Source: Bacteroidales bacterium (GTDB taxonomy: Bacteria; Bacteroidota; Bacteroidia; Bacteroidales; UBA932). From it: DNA of 64,000 nt. The stretch spans positions 1 to 64,000 of the forward strand of contig JAFRNC010000004.1 of assembly GCA_017430365.1 (NCBI GenBank). Reading direction: 5' to 3'. Position 1 is the stretch's first letter. The number at the start of each line of letters is the position of its first letter. Of the stretch, positions 25,447-34,372 are shown one piece after another. Made by a program: the position numbers and the translations under genes. The notes under the pieces were generated by a model that made no database searches, had not been told where the DNA came from, and saw nothing but the letters and a program-made list of their open reading frames with translations.

Positions 25447-26895
25447 ATGTCCGTCAAGTTTTACATCCCCGAAAACCAGGTCCCCCTGGAAATGCACAAG
25501 GTACGCGTAGTCCAGAAACTCAATCTGCTCCCGGTAAGCGAACGTATGAAAGCCATCCAGGACGCAGGAAACAATACATTCCTCCTCCAGAACCGTGACA
25601 TTTATATGGACATGATCACTGACTCCGGTGTGAATGCCATGTCTGACAAGCAGGTCGCGGCGATGAATGTGGCCGACGACTCATATGCCGGTTCCGAGAC
25701 ATTCAACCGCCTCAAGGCCGCGGTACGTGAAGTGTTCGGAGTGGACAACGTGCTGCCTGCACACCAGGGCAGGGCTGCGGAAAACATCCTTGCAGAGACC
25801 TTTGTGAAACCCGGCACTTTCGCTCTGATGAATTTCCACTTCACCACGACCAAGGCGCACATCACCCGCCTCGGTGGAGAAGTGATTGAACTGATCGACA
25901 AGAAAGGTCTGATTCCACAGAGCGACGATCCTTTCAAGGGAAATTTCGACCTGAAGAAGCTCCGCTCGACGATCAAGGAGAAAACTCCTGACAAGATTGC
26001 GTTCGTGCGCGTGGAATCGGGTACCAACCTGATCGGCGGCCAGCCGGTCAGCCTGGAGAACATGCTGGCCGTATGCGACATATGCCACGAGGCCGGCATT
26101 CCCAGCGTGCTGGACGCATCTCTCCTGCAGGACAACATCTATTTCATGAAGATCCGCGAGCCGCGCTGCAAATACATGAGCACCCAGTCCATCTACCAGC
26201 TCCTTGCCAGCCGGTTCGACATCATTTATTTCTCCGCCCGCAAACTCGGTTTCAGCCGCGGAGGGTTCATCATCTCGACCGACAGGAAATGGACCGACAT
26301 GATGATGGAGTTCGTGCCCCTGTATGAGGGTTTCCTGACCTACGGAGGAATGGAGGTCCGTTCCATAGAGGCGGCCGCGCAGGGGCTGCTCGAGTCTCTC
26401 GACATGGATTACATCAGCCAGGGTCCGGAATTCATCGCCTACCTTGCCAAGGAACTTGACGACTATGGAGTTCCGGTCATCAAGCCTGCAGGCGGCCTGG
26501 GCTGCCACCTCAACTGCTCGGAAATAGTCCCCGACATTCCGCATGACCAGTATCCCGCCGCAGCGGTAGGGGCCGCCGTTTTCATTGCAGGAGGTATACG
26601 CGGCATGGAGCGCGGCACCATGTCGGAGCAGCGTGAACCGGACGGCACGGAGAGGTTTGCCGAACTGGAACTGCTGCGCCTGGCCGTTCCGCGCCGGGTC
26701 TTCACGCTCAGCCAGATCAAGTATTGTGCGGACCGCGTGAAATGGGTGTGGGACAACCGCAAACTCATCGGCGGCCTCCGCTGGACACAGGAACCCAGAG
26801 TGCTCCGCTTCTTCTTCGGGCGTATGGAAGAGATAGGATACTGGCAGGAAGAACTGGTCGCAAAATTCAAGAAGGACTTCGGCGATTCGTTGTAA
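25447..26895 (+). CDS. tnaA: Tryptophanase / beta-eliminating lyase family protein
   Basis: This 482-residue PLP enzyme of the tryptophanase and tyrosine phenol-lyase family has the PLP-pairing Asp223 (VLDAS) and the expected Schiff-base Lys266 in SARKLGFSRGG. DDSYAGSETF (77-86) and PAHQGRAAEN (104-113) are also conserved. Compared from memory with E. coli TnaA, the DSAR Arg is replaced by Leu and the C-terminal LRHF His is Phe (VLRFFFG), so the substrate may differ from tryptophan. The ATG at 25447 fits family starts (MSVKFYIPENQVP). Cytoplasmic amino-acid catabolism giving pyruvate and ammonia is the family reaction. The CstA gene follows 43 nt downstream. Confidence 0.8.
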   Translation: MSVKFYIPENQVPLEMHKVRVVQKLNLLPVSERMKAIQDAGNNTFLLQNRDIYMDMITDSGVNAMSDKQVAAMNVADDSYAGSETFNRLKAAVREVFGVDNVLPAHQGRAAENILAETFVKPGTFALMNFHFTTTKAHITRLGGEVIELIDKKGLIPQSDDPFKGNFDLKKLRSTIKEKTPDKIAFVRVESGTNLIGGQPVSLENMLAVCDICHEAGIPSVLDASLLQDNIYFMKIREPRCKYMSTQSIYQLLASRFDIIYFSARKLGFSRGGFIISTDRKWTDMMMEFVPLYEGFLTYGGMEVRSIEAAAQGLLESLDMDYISQGPEFIAYLAKELDDYGVPVIKPAGGLGCHLNCSEIVPDIPHDQYPAAAVGAAVFIAGGIRGMERGTMSEQREPDGTERFAELELLRLAVPRRVFTLSQIKYCADRVKWVWDNRKLIGGLRWTQEPRVLRFFFGRMEEIGYWQEELVAKFKKDFGDSL

Positions 26896-26920
26896 AACAG
26901 GCGCAGAATGATTATCTTTG
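26890..26920 (+). promoter_or_regulatory. Promoter in front of cstA
   Basis: TTG (26890-26892), a 20-bp spacer and TATCTTTG (26913-26920) match the Bacteroidota consensus. The -33 element overlaps the end of the lyase gene. The predicted leader before the ATG at 26939 is only about 12 nt. Confidence 0.55.
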
Positions 26921-26938
26921 TTAGATAAATCTGCGACC

Positions 26939-28417
26939 ATGATATCTTTCATCCTTGCCCTGCTGGCACTCGTTGCCGGATATTTCTTCTACGGACGTTT
27001 TGTGGAACGGGTTTTCGGCGCCGACGACAGGCCGACACCCGCCGTATCGAAGGCTGACGGAGTCGATTTCATCGTGCTCCCTTCGTGGAAGATATTCATG
27101 ATCCAGTTCCTGAACATTGCAGGTACAGGGCCGATCTTCGGTGCCATTATGGGCGCGAAGTTCGGCCCTGCCGCTTATCTGTGGATCGTGTTCGGATGCA
27201 TATTCGCCGGTGCCGTGCACGACTATCTGTCGGGAATGCTCTCGGTCAGGCACGGTGGCGCCAATCTTCCGGAACTCATCGGCACCTACCTTGGCAAGAC
27301 GACGAAGACAGTCATGCTCATCTTCTCGGTCTTCCTGCTGATGATGGTGGGAGCGGTTTTCGTATTCAGCCCCGCAAAGATCCTGGGCGGCATATGGGAA
27401 CCGGAATTCGTAGTGAACGGAATCGGACAGTACAGTTTCTGGATCATCGTAGTATTCGTCTACTATATCATCGCCACCATGCTCCCGGTCGACAAGATAA
27501 TCGGACGCATCTATCCTTTGTTTGCCTTCGCATTGATTTTCATGGCATTGTCACTGATGGTCGTCCTGTTCGTCAAGTTCCCCGATATCCCGGAAGTCTG
27601 GGAGGGGCTCAAGAATACCCCTGGCGGTGCCTTGACAAGCAATCCGATATTCCCCTGCCTTTTCATTTCCATAGCCTGCGGTGCCATCAGCGGTTTTCAC
27701 GCGACACAAAGTCCCCTGATGGCGAGGTGCATCAAGCATGAGAAGATGGGACGCCCGATTTTCTACGGAGCGATGATCACCGAAGGTGCGGTAGCACTCA
27801 TCTGGGCCACTGTGGCGAGCTATTTCTTCTACGGAAAGCCCGAACCGGCGTTCCAGCTGATACCCGGCGGTGCGGACGCCATAGGCGACGCTCCTTCTAT
27901 CGTCAATCTGGTATGCCGGGAATGGCTCGGAGTATTCGGAGGCATCCTCGCGCTGCTGGGCGTCGTGGCCGCGCCGATAACCAGCGGAGACACCGCACTC
28001 CGCAGCGCCCGCCTCATCATAGCGGACTTCCTCAAGCTTGAACAGAAATCTGTTCGGAAGCGCCTCTACATCTGCATTCCACTTTTTGCCGCAGTATTCG
28101 CGCTGCTCATGTGGCAGATGAACGACAAATCGGGCTTCGAGAAACTGTGGGGATGGTTCGGCTGGTCCAACCAGGCGCTTTCGGTCTTCACGCTCTGGAC
28201 CGTTACCGTCTATCTGGCACAGCAGAAGAAGTTGTACTGGATCACTCTTGTACCGGCGCTCTTCATGACCTGGGTCTGCACGACCTTCCTCATGATTTCA
28301 TCGAACTCTTTCGGCCTCAACCTCTACCTGTCCTACGGAATCGGTTTCGCCGCCGTGGTGGTGGCGGTGATATGGTTCTCTGCCTGGTACCGGAAACGCT
28401 GCCTCAAGCAGGCCTGA
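26939..28417 (+). CDS. cstA: CstA-family carbon starvation / pyruvate or peptide transporter
   Basis: In this 492-residue inner-membrane protein with many hydrophobic helices, the conserved stretch FLNIAGTGPIFGAIMGAKFG (about 56-75) and the following AAYLWIVFGCIFAGAVHDY are hallmarks of CstA. Family members import pyruvate or peptides under starvation. The start at 26939 removes seven unlikely residues. Placement after a PLP lyase that would release pyruvate is suggestive, but a separate promoter exists. The length is that of the shorter Bacteroidota CstA form. Confidence 0.9.
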   Translation: MISFILALLALVAGYFFYGRFVERVFGADDRPTPAVSKADGVDFIVLPSWKIFMIQFLNIAGTGPIFGAIMGAKFGPAAYLWIVFGCIFAGAVHDYLSGMLSVRHGGANLPELIGTYLGKTTKTVMLIFSVFLLMMVGAVFVFSPAKILGGIWEPEFVVNGIGQYSFWIIVVFVYYIIATMLPVDKIIGRIYPLFAFALIFMALSLMVVLFVKFPDIPEVWEGLKNTPGGALTSNPIFPCLFISIACGAISGFHATQSPLMARCIKHEKMGRPIFYGAMITEGAVALIWATVASYFFYGKPEPAFQLIPGGADAIGDAPSIVNLVCREWLGVFGGILALLGVVAAPITSGDTALRSARLIIADFLKLEQKSVRKRLYICIPLFAAVFALLMWQMNDKSGFEKLWGWFGWSNQALSVFTLWTVTVYLAQQKKLYWITLVPALFMTWVCTTFLMISSNSFGLNLYLSYGIGFAAVVVAVIWFSAWYRKRCLKQA

Positions 28418-28431
28418 CAGTTTATCCGATA

Positions 28432-29871
28432 TTATCTCCTGACAAGTGACACTACATTCTCCACATGGGTGGTGTGGGGGAACATGTCCACGGGCTGGAC
28501 ATGGATAATGTCGTACATCGACGAGAATACCGCAAGGTCGCGTGCCTGTGTCGCGGGATTGCAACTCACGTATACCATGCGTTTCGGAGCGCATGCGAGC
28601 AGGACGCGGGCAACGTCAGGATGGATGCCGGCACGGGGAGGGTCGAGCACCACGATTCCGGGCTCTCCATGCTCAGCTATGAATCCGGCATTCAGGACGT
28701 CCTTCATGTCGCCAGCGAAGAATTCAGCGTTATCGATTCCGTTCTCACTGGCGTTGACCCTGGCATCCTCAATCGCCTCCGGCACATATTCTATGCCCAC
28801 GACCTTGGCAGCGAGCGAGGCCAGGAAGAGCGCGATGGTTCCGGTACCGGTATAGAGGTCGTAAATAACGGGTTTATCCGTTTCCAAACGATTCGAAACG
28901 CCTTCGCGGACAAAATCGCGCACTACCGAGTAGAGACGGTATGCCTGTTCGGAATTGGTTTGGTAGAACGATTTCGGGCCTATCTTGAAGCGAAGGTCCT
29001 CCATGCGCTCATAAACTGCTTCCGAGCCGCTGTAGAGGGTGCATGGGAGGTCGCTGAAATTGTCGTTGCCCTTGGGGTTTATGACATAATAGAGAGATGT
29101 TATCTCCGGGAAACGGGTCCTTACGGCTTCCAGCAAAGCCTCCCGGGCCGGACGCGCATCCTCGCCCATGGCATCTCCCCCGAAACAGAGTACGAGCATA
29201 TTTTCTCCGGTCGAAGTAGTGCGCACCACCATGGTCCTGAGGAATCCGACATTCTGGCGAAGGTCGTAGAAACTCAGGCCATGCTCCACGGCATACTTTT
29301 TAATGAACAGTCTGATGGCATTGGAAGGCTCACGCTGAAGATGGCACTCTTTGATATCCAGGACCTTGTCGAAGAAACCGCTCACATGGAATCCCAGACC
29401 GAGCCGTTCTTCATCGGAAAGGACACTGTAATCTTCTCCGGCGAGGAGCCAACGGCGGTTTGAGAAAGTATATTCGAGTTTGTTGCGGTAGTGGTCGGTC
29501 TTCCCGGAACCGAGGATGGGGGAGACTTCGGGAAGTTCAAGATGGCCTATGCGGGTCAGCTGGTCGACGACCTGCTGCTGTTTGAAAGCGATCTGCATAT
29601 CGTAGGGAAGCGTCTGCCAGGTACACCCTCCGCAATCGCCGAAATGCTCGCAGAAAGGGTTCAGGCGGGAAGGGGAGGGCTTCACCATCCTTGCAATGAA
29701 TCCCTGCGAATAGCCGCTCCTGACCTTGTTGACCTGTATGTCGACGATGTCGCCCGGGATGCCCTGGCGAACGAAAACCACTTTTCCGTCGACATGCGCG
29801 AGGCCGTTGCCTTCGGCGGCCGTCGCCTCGATTTCTATATTTTCGAGATATGGTTTGCTTCTCCTGCCCAT
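28432..29871 (-). CDS. rlmD: 23S rRNA (uracil-5-)-methyltransferase, RlmD/RumA family
   Basis: The 479-residue protein has an N-terminal TRAM domain, a [4Fe-4S] cluster motif CEHFGDCGGC (Cys74, 80, 83) and a SAM-binding region DLYTGTGTIALFLA. LDPPRAGIHPD is followed by the nucleophile Cys of YVSCNPAT. It methylates uracil C5 in rRNA, position 1939 in the E. coli enzyme; which uracil is used here is not certain because Bacteroidota often have several paralogues. It converges on cstA with a 14-nt gap. A TATTTTTG element (plus 29927-29934) with TTG 22 bp further up is a likely promoter. Confidence 0.9.
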   Translation of the reverse strand: MGRRSKPYLENIEIEATAAEGNGLAHVDGKVVFVRQGIPGDIVDIQVNKVRSGYSQGFIARMVKPSPSRLNPFCEHFGDCGGCTWQTLPYDMQIAFKQQQVVDQLTRIGHLELPEVSPILGSGKTDHYRNKLEYTFSNRRWLLAGEDYSVLSDEERLGLGFHVSGFFDKVLDIKECHLQREPSNAIRLFIKKYAVEHGLSFYDLRQNVGFLRTMVVRTTSTGENMLVLCFGGDAMGEDARPAREALLEAVRTRFPEITSLYYVINPKGNDNFSDLPCTLYSGSEAVYERMEDLRFKIGPKSFYQTNSEQAYRLYSVVRDFVREGVSNRLETDKPVIYDLYTGTGTIALFLASLAAKVVGIEYVPEAIEDARVNASENGIDNAEFFAGDMKDVLNAGFIAEHGEPGIVVLDPPRAGIHPDVARVLLACAPKRMVYVSCNPATQARDLAVFSSMYDIIHVQPVDMFPHTTHVENVVSLVRR

Positions 29872-30007
29872 TGATGATCGATTATGCTAATTGCAGACAG
29901 AAAATGTACTTTTTGTTCTTTGCGTACAAAAATACCCAACTGCCGCGAAACGCGGGCAAATATACGCAAAGATTTTCGTATATTTGGACGTATTAAACAC
30001 TGAAAAA

Positions 30008-31276
30008 ATGAAACGGATCGCCACACTGCTCATCGCGTTCCTGTTCGCCCTGCCTTCAGCAATGGCGCAGGATTCGCCGGACTACCTGCAGATCGCCGGA
30101 AAGGTGATCGATGGCGCTACCGGGAAGCCGATGCACTATGCTTCCATCACCCTCGCGGGAACCAATATATCGAACGTATCCAATGCCGAAGGTATCTTCA
30201 GCCTGAAGTACCATCCGAAAACTCCTTCGGATGCCCTGGTGACGGTAAGCCACCTGGGTTATGCCACCATCACCCTGAAGCTGTCGGATTTCGGCCAGTA
30301 CGACACCGAACACCCCATGACGATCAGGCTGACACCGGTTTCCATAAGTCTGGACCCGGCGCTGATCAGGGCGCACGACCCGTATGAACTGGTCCTGGCC
30401 GCGCTATACCGCATCAAGCAGAACTATCCCACGCACCATGTGGGCATGACTGCATTCTACAGGGAGATGGTCAAGAAGGGCAACACGAAGTACCTCACCA
30501 TGAACGAGGCCATCCTGGACATCGACAAGGCACCCTACGGATCATTCCAGAACGACCGCATCGGCATCTACAAGGGACGCGGGAGCCAGAATTACGACTC
30601 CACCGACACCCTTTTCGTCAAATACCAGGGCGGCGTGGTCTCCATCCTGCAGATCGACCAGGCGAAGGACCCGTTCGCCACCGTAAGCATCAATGATCTG
30701 CCCCGCTTCTACGAATTCAAGACCGAACCTTCGGAATTCTCCGGCGAAAGGATGTACTATGTAGTCTCTTTCAACCAGAAACCGGGATTGGACGAGATCT
30801 ACTTCAGGGGGAAGATATACATCGACAGCGAAAGCCTCGCAATCGGCAGGGTGGAGATGAATATGAATGTCGAAGGCCGTGAGGACGCTGCCGACATCTT
30901 CGTAATCAAGCGTCCGAACGATACCCGCTTCGAAGTCAAGAGCGCCGGATATGTGGTCAACTACAAACCCGTAGACGGGAAATGGTATTATGACTACGCC
31001 AAGATGGAGGTCAAATTCGAGACGAGGAAGCGGCGCTCCCTCTTCAAGAATCACTTCACCGTGATGTCGGAGATCGCCATAACCGACCACAAGGAGAATC
31101 CCCCGAAGATCGAGGGCGATGCCCGCGTCAAGTTCAAGGACCAGATGACCGAGAAGGTTTCCGCCTTTACCGACGGCAACTTCTGGGAGAACTACAACGT
31201 CATAGAACCCGACGCCTCGATCGAGGCGATCATCCGGAGGATAGTCCGGCAACTCAAGAAACACAATCTAGAGTAA
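30008..31276 (+). CDS. Secreted carboxypeptidase-regulatory-like domain protein
   Basis: The start at 30008 gives a clean signal peptide ending in AMAQD. Residues 25-110 form a CarboxypepD_reg-like beta-sandwich (AGKVIDGATGKPMHYASITL, then AGTNISNVSNAEGIFSL), the domain often found at the N-terminus of TonB-dependent receptors. The rest (about 310 residues) has strand-rich sequence like the DUF5686-related surface proteins, but no barrel end is evident. It probably resides in the periplasm or on the outer membrane. The tricorn-like protease gene follows after 3 nt. The TATATTTG at 29979-29986 may be its -7 element. Confidence 0.75.
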   Translation: MKRIATLLIAFLFALPSAMAQDSPDYLQIAGKVIDGATGKPMHYASITLAGTNISNVSNAEGIFSLKYHPKTPSDALVTVSHLGYATITLKLSDFGQYDTEHPMTIRLTPVSISLDPALIRAHDPYELVLAALYRIKQNYPTHHVGMTAFYREMVKKGNTKYLTMNEAILDIDKAPYGSFQNDRIGIYKGRGSQNYDSTDTLFVKYQGGVVSILQIDQAKDPFATVSINDLPRFYEFKTEPSEFSGERMYYVVSFNQKPGLDEIYFRGKIYIDSESLAIGRVEMNMNVEGREDAADIFVIKRPNDTRFEVKSAGYVVNYKPVDGKWYYDYAKMEVKFETRKRRSLFKNHFTVMSEIAITDHKENPPKIEGDARVKFKDQMTEKVSAFTDGNFWENYNVIEPDASIEAIIRRIVRQLKKHNLE

Positions 31277-31279
31277 CAT

Positions 31280-34200
31280 ATGAAACGATTCCTGCTGTTT
31301 GCCGCCGCATTGCTCACGGTATCATCCCTCATGGGAGACAACCTTCGCTTTGCGGCACGCCCGTCACTTTCTCCTGACGGAGAGACAATCTTTTTTTCAT
31401 ATCTGGGTGACATCTACACCGTTCCTGCTTCCGGAGGAAGGGCGCTGAGCCTCATCGCGATGCCGGGAAACGAGAATCATCCCGTCGTATCTCCTGACGG
31501 CCGTCTCCTCGCTTTCTCTTCAGACATCAACGGCAATCAGGACATTTTCGTCATACCGGTCGCCGGAGGCCAGGCGGTACAGCTCACCTTCCACGAAGCG
31601 AACGATTTCCCTGTATCCTGGTCGCCTGATTCGAAGCATATCTATTTCGAATCCCAGCGTTCCGGTTCCAGGAGGACGACATACCGCATAGCCGCTTCCG
31701 GAGGGACTCCGCAACTGATGTTCGACGGCTATTTCACGACTGTCGTCAACCTGATGGAGAATCCCAAGGACGGCACATTCTATTTCAACGAATCTGCGGA
31801 AAGCATCAACTTCCCGACACGCAAACGCTATGTAGGCGACCATAACCCGGACATCCAGTCCTGGAATCCTAAAAAGAAGCAATATGCCGCGCTGACAAGC
31901 TACGAGGGCAAGGACACCTGGCCGATGGTTGACGCCTCGGGCAAACTGTATTATGTGTCTGACGAGCTGAACAAGGAGTCAAACATCGTGCGTTACGTTC
32001 CCGGCGGAAAGCCCGAACAGTTGACCAGGTTCGACCGTTCCGTCCAGTATCCCCGTATCGCCTGGAACGGCTCGAAGATAACTTACCTGCTTGACTACGA
32101 GATCCATCTGCTCGATCCCGCAACAGGAAAGGATTCCTTGCCCCAGATAATCGTATCCGGCGCCGACCCGGCCATCCGCCGCTCCTTCGAGAAGCAGACG
32201 CCTTCCGCGGCGGCCGTTTCTCCCGACGGCAAGAAACTCGCCTATGCAATCCGCGGTTTCCTATATGTATCCGATCCCAAAGGCAAGTTCTTCCAGCGCC
32301 TCGCCACACCTGACGACGAACGTGTCCACGAAGTGGTGTGGGGGAGTGACAACAAGACTCTCTACTATACCCGAACCCAGAAAGGCTGGGTAGACCTGTT
32401 CCGGATCTCCGCCGACAACAAGGGCCCTGAGACCGCCGTATACACTTCACAGGCCAATGTCAAGAGCCTGACCGTTTCCAACAAAGGAGACAAGATCGCC
32501 TTCGTGGACGGAAGCGGCCGGGTGATGCTGCACGATGTGAAAGCCGGTACGACGGATAAGATTGCGGATGCCGAGTTCTGGTCGTTCCAACAATACAACC
32601 TTTCATTCTCCGGCGATGACAACTGGCTCGCTTTTGAAGCCATGGACCGTTTCGAGCCGGATATCTTCCTGTACTCATTTGCCGACAGGAAACTGATCAA
32701 CCTGACGCATTCCGCCTCCACGGAACGGGAGCCGGTATTCTCGCCGGACGGTAAGTATCTGTATATGGTGGCTTCGCCCACGTCCTCCTCGTTCCCGCGC
32801 GGCTACGGCGGACAGCTCTATAAACTGGCCCTGCAGAAATACGACACCCATTTCAAATCCGATACCTACGACCAGCTTTTCGATGCTAAGAAACCGGCCA
32901 GGGATTCGGTCGTGCGCATCGATACGAACGATATCTTCGAGCGTCTGACGCCGGTGGAACGCAGCGGCCGTCAGATGGGCCTGCATCTGTATCAGGCGAA
33001 AGGGAAGACCCTTCTGCTCTACACTTCTTTCTCGGACGGCGTCCGCGAAGTCCGCGCCCTGGACATCAGCGATCCGGAAGCACGCCCCAAGGCAATCAAG
33101 GGACTGACGCCAGGCTCCTTCTTCAGCTCGAAAGAAGGGCTGTATCACCTGACCCGCGGCAAAGTCAACAAGATAGATCCGAATTCCCTGAATGCGACCG
33201 AAGTACCCGCTTCCGTCAATGTCGACAAGACCCTTTCCGACGAATTCTCCCAGATGTTCTATGAGACCTGGGCGACGCTGGCCCAGAACTTCTATGACGT
33301 CAATTACCACAGTGCCGACTGGGTGGCCGTGCGCGACCGCTACGCCGCCTTCCTGCCTGACATCAAGAGCCGCGACCAGCTCCGCACCCTGATGGCCGAC
33401 CTGCTTGGTGAGCTGAACTCCTCGCACCTGGGATTCAATTCCTCCGGCAATGAAGAGAAAACCGAAACCAGGATGCATTCTATAGTCACCGGCATCATCT
33501 TCGACAACCAGGATCCGTATTCCGTGGCCTCCATCCTGCCCGGTTCGGCTGCCGACAAGGTGGAGATCGACATCCGGAAAGGCGACCGGCTTGTGGCTGT
33601 CGACGGTGTGCGCACCGTTCCTTCCGTCAACCGCGAGAAGTATCTTTCCACGCCCTTGCAGAAAGAAGAAGTGAAACTCACATTCAACCGTTCCGGAAAA
33701 GAATTCGACGTCAAAGTCCACACCATGCCGCAGACGGCTTTCCGCACCCTGCAGTACAAACAGTGGGAAGACGCCTGCAAAGCCAAAGTCGAGAAAGACG
33801 GGGCAGGGAAGATCGCCTATATCCATATGCGAGCGATGGGTGCGGAAGACCTGGATGCTTTCCTTACCAAGATGCATACGTATGCCGTCAACCGCGACGC
33901 CCTGATCCTCGACCTCCGCTACAACAACGGCGGCAACGTGCACCAGGAGGTCATCGACTTCCTGCGGCAGAAACAGCACTTCCAGTGGAGCCACCGCGAC
34001 TTCCCGAAAGTGTCGCATCCCAACGTTACACCGGCCGACAAGCCTATCGTCGTGCTGGTCAACGAGCACAGTCTAAGCGATGCCGAGGTTACTTCCAACG
34101 GCATCCAGACTCTCGGTATCGCAAAACTTGTAGGAACCGAGACTTACAGGTGGATCATTTTTACCTCGTCGGTCGGGCTCATCGACGGATCGAGTTCACG

Positions 34201-34369
34201 CATGCCGGCCTGGGGTTGCTACAACAACGCAGGCCAGGACCTAGAATTCCTCGGTGTCAAGCCTGACATCTATGTAAAGAATACCTTCAAGGACCGCATC
34301 ACCGGCGCCGACCCGCAACTGGACGCAGCCATCAAGGAGGTCCTCAGGAAACTGAAAGAATCGAAATAG
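31280..34369 (+). CDS. Tricorn-like S41 peptidase with beta-propeller and PDZ domains
   Basis: This 1029-residue secreted protein has a signal peptide (about 1-20). A long WD40/TolB-like propeller follows with repeated SPDG turns (SLSPDGETIFF, VSPDGRLLAFSS, FSPDGKYLYMVA). Next come a tricorn core domain with SSH (about 713-716), a PDZ-like region (VASILPGSAADKVEIDIRKG) and an S41 domain with NEHSLSDAE (about 930), the likely nucleophile region. In archaeal tricorn the Ser-His pair and the later Ser-Glu form the catalytic set, and both motifs are present. It probably degrades peptides in the periplasm. It is co-transcribed with the genes on either side (3-nt gaps). Confidence 0.88.
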   Translation: MKRFLLFAAALLTVSSLMGDNLRFAARPSLSPDGETIFFSYLGDIYTVPASGGRALSLIAMPGNENHPVVSPDGRLLAFSSDINGNQDIFVIPVAGGQAVQLTFHEANDFPVSWSPDSKHIYFESQRSGSRRTTYRIAASGGTPQLMFDGYFTTVVNLMENPKDGTFYFNESAESINFPTRKRYVGDHNPDIQSWNPKKKQYAALTSYEGKDTWPMVDASGKLYYVSDELNKESNIVRYVPGGKPEQLTRFDRSVQYPRIAWNGSKITYLLDYEIHLLDPATGKDSLPQIIVSGADPAIRRSFEKQTPSAAAVSPDGKKLAYAIRGFLYVSDPKGKFFQRLATPDDERVHEVVWGSDNKTLYYTRTQKGWVDLFRISADNKGPETAVYTSQANVKSLTVSNKGDKIAFVDGSGRVMLHDVKAGTTDKIADAEFWSFQQYNLSFSGDDNWLAFEAMDRFEPDIFLYSFADRKLINLTHSASTEREPVFSPDGKYLYMVASPTSSSFPRGYGGQLYKLALQKYDTHFKSDTYDQLFDAKKPARDSVVRIDTNDIFERLTPVERSGRQMGLHLYQAKGKTLLLYTSFSDGVREVRALDISDPEARPKAIKGLTPGSFFSSKEGLYHLTRGKVNKIDPNSLNATEVPASVNVDKTLSDEFSQMFYETWATLAQNFYDVNYHSADWVAVRDRYAAFLPDIKSRDQLRTLMADLLGELNSSHLGFNSSGNEEKTETRMHSIVTGIIFDNQDPYSVASILPGSAADKVEIDIRKGDRLVAVDGVRTVPSVNREKYLSTPLQKEEVKLTFNRSGKEFDVKVHTMPQTAFRTLQYKQWEDACKAKVEKDGAGKIAYIHMRAMGAEDLDAFLTKMHTYAVNRDALILDLRYNNGGNVHQEVIDFLRQKQHFQWSHRDFPKVSHPNVTPADKPIVVLVNEHSLSDAEVTSNGIQTLGIAKLVGTETYRWIIFTSSVGLIDGSSSRMPAWGCYNNAGQDLEFLGVKPDIYVKNTFKDRITGADPQLDAAIKEVLRKLKESK

Positions 34370-34372
34370 GCC

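Noticed and set aside
25681..26952. A 423-codon open frame on the minus strand
   Set aside because: It is antisense to the well-supported tryptophanase-family gene.
32675..34069. A 464-codon open frame on the minus strand
   Set aside because: It is antisense to the tricorn-like peptidase, whose motifs are intact; the antisense product looks like low-complexity shadow sequence.
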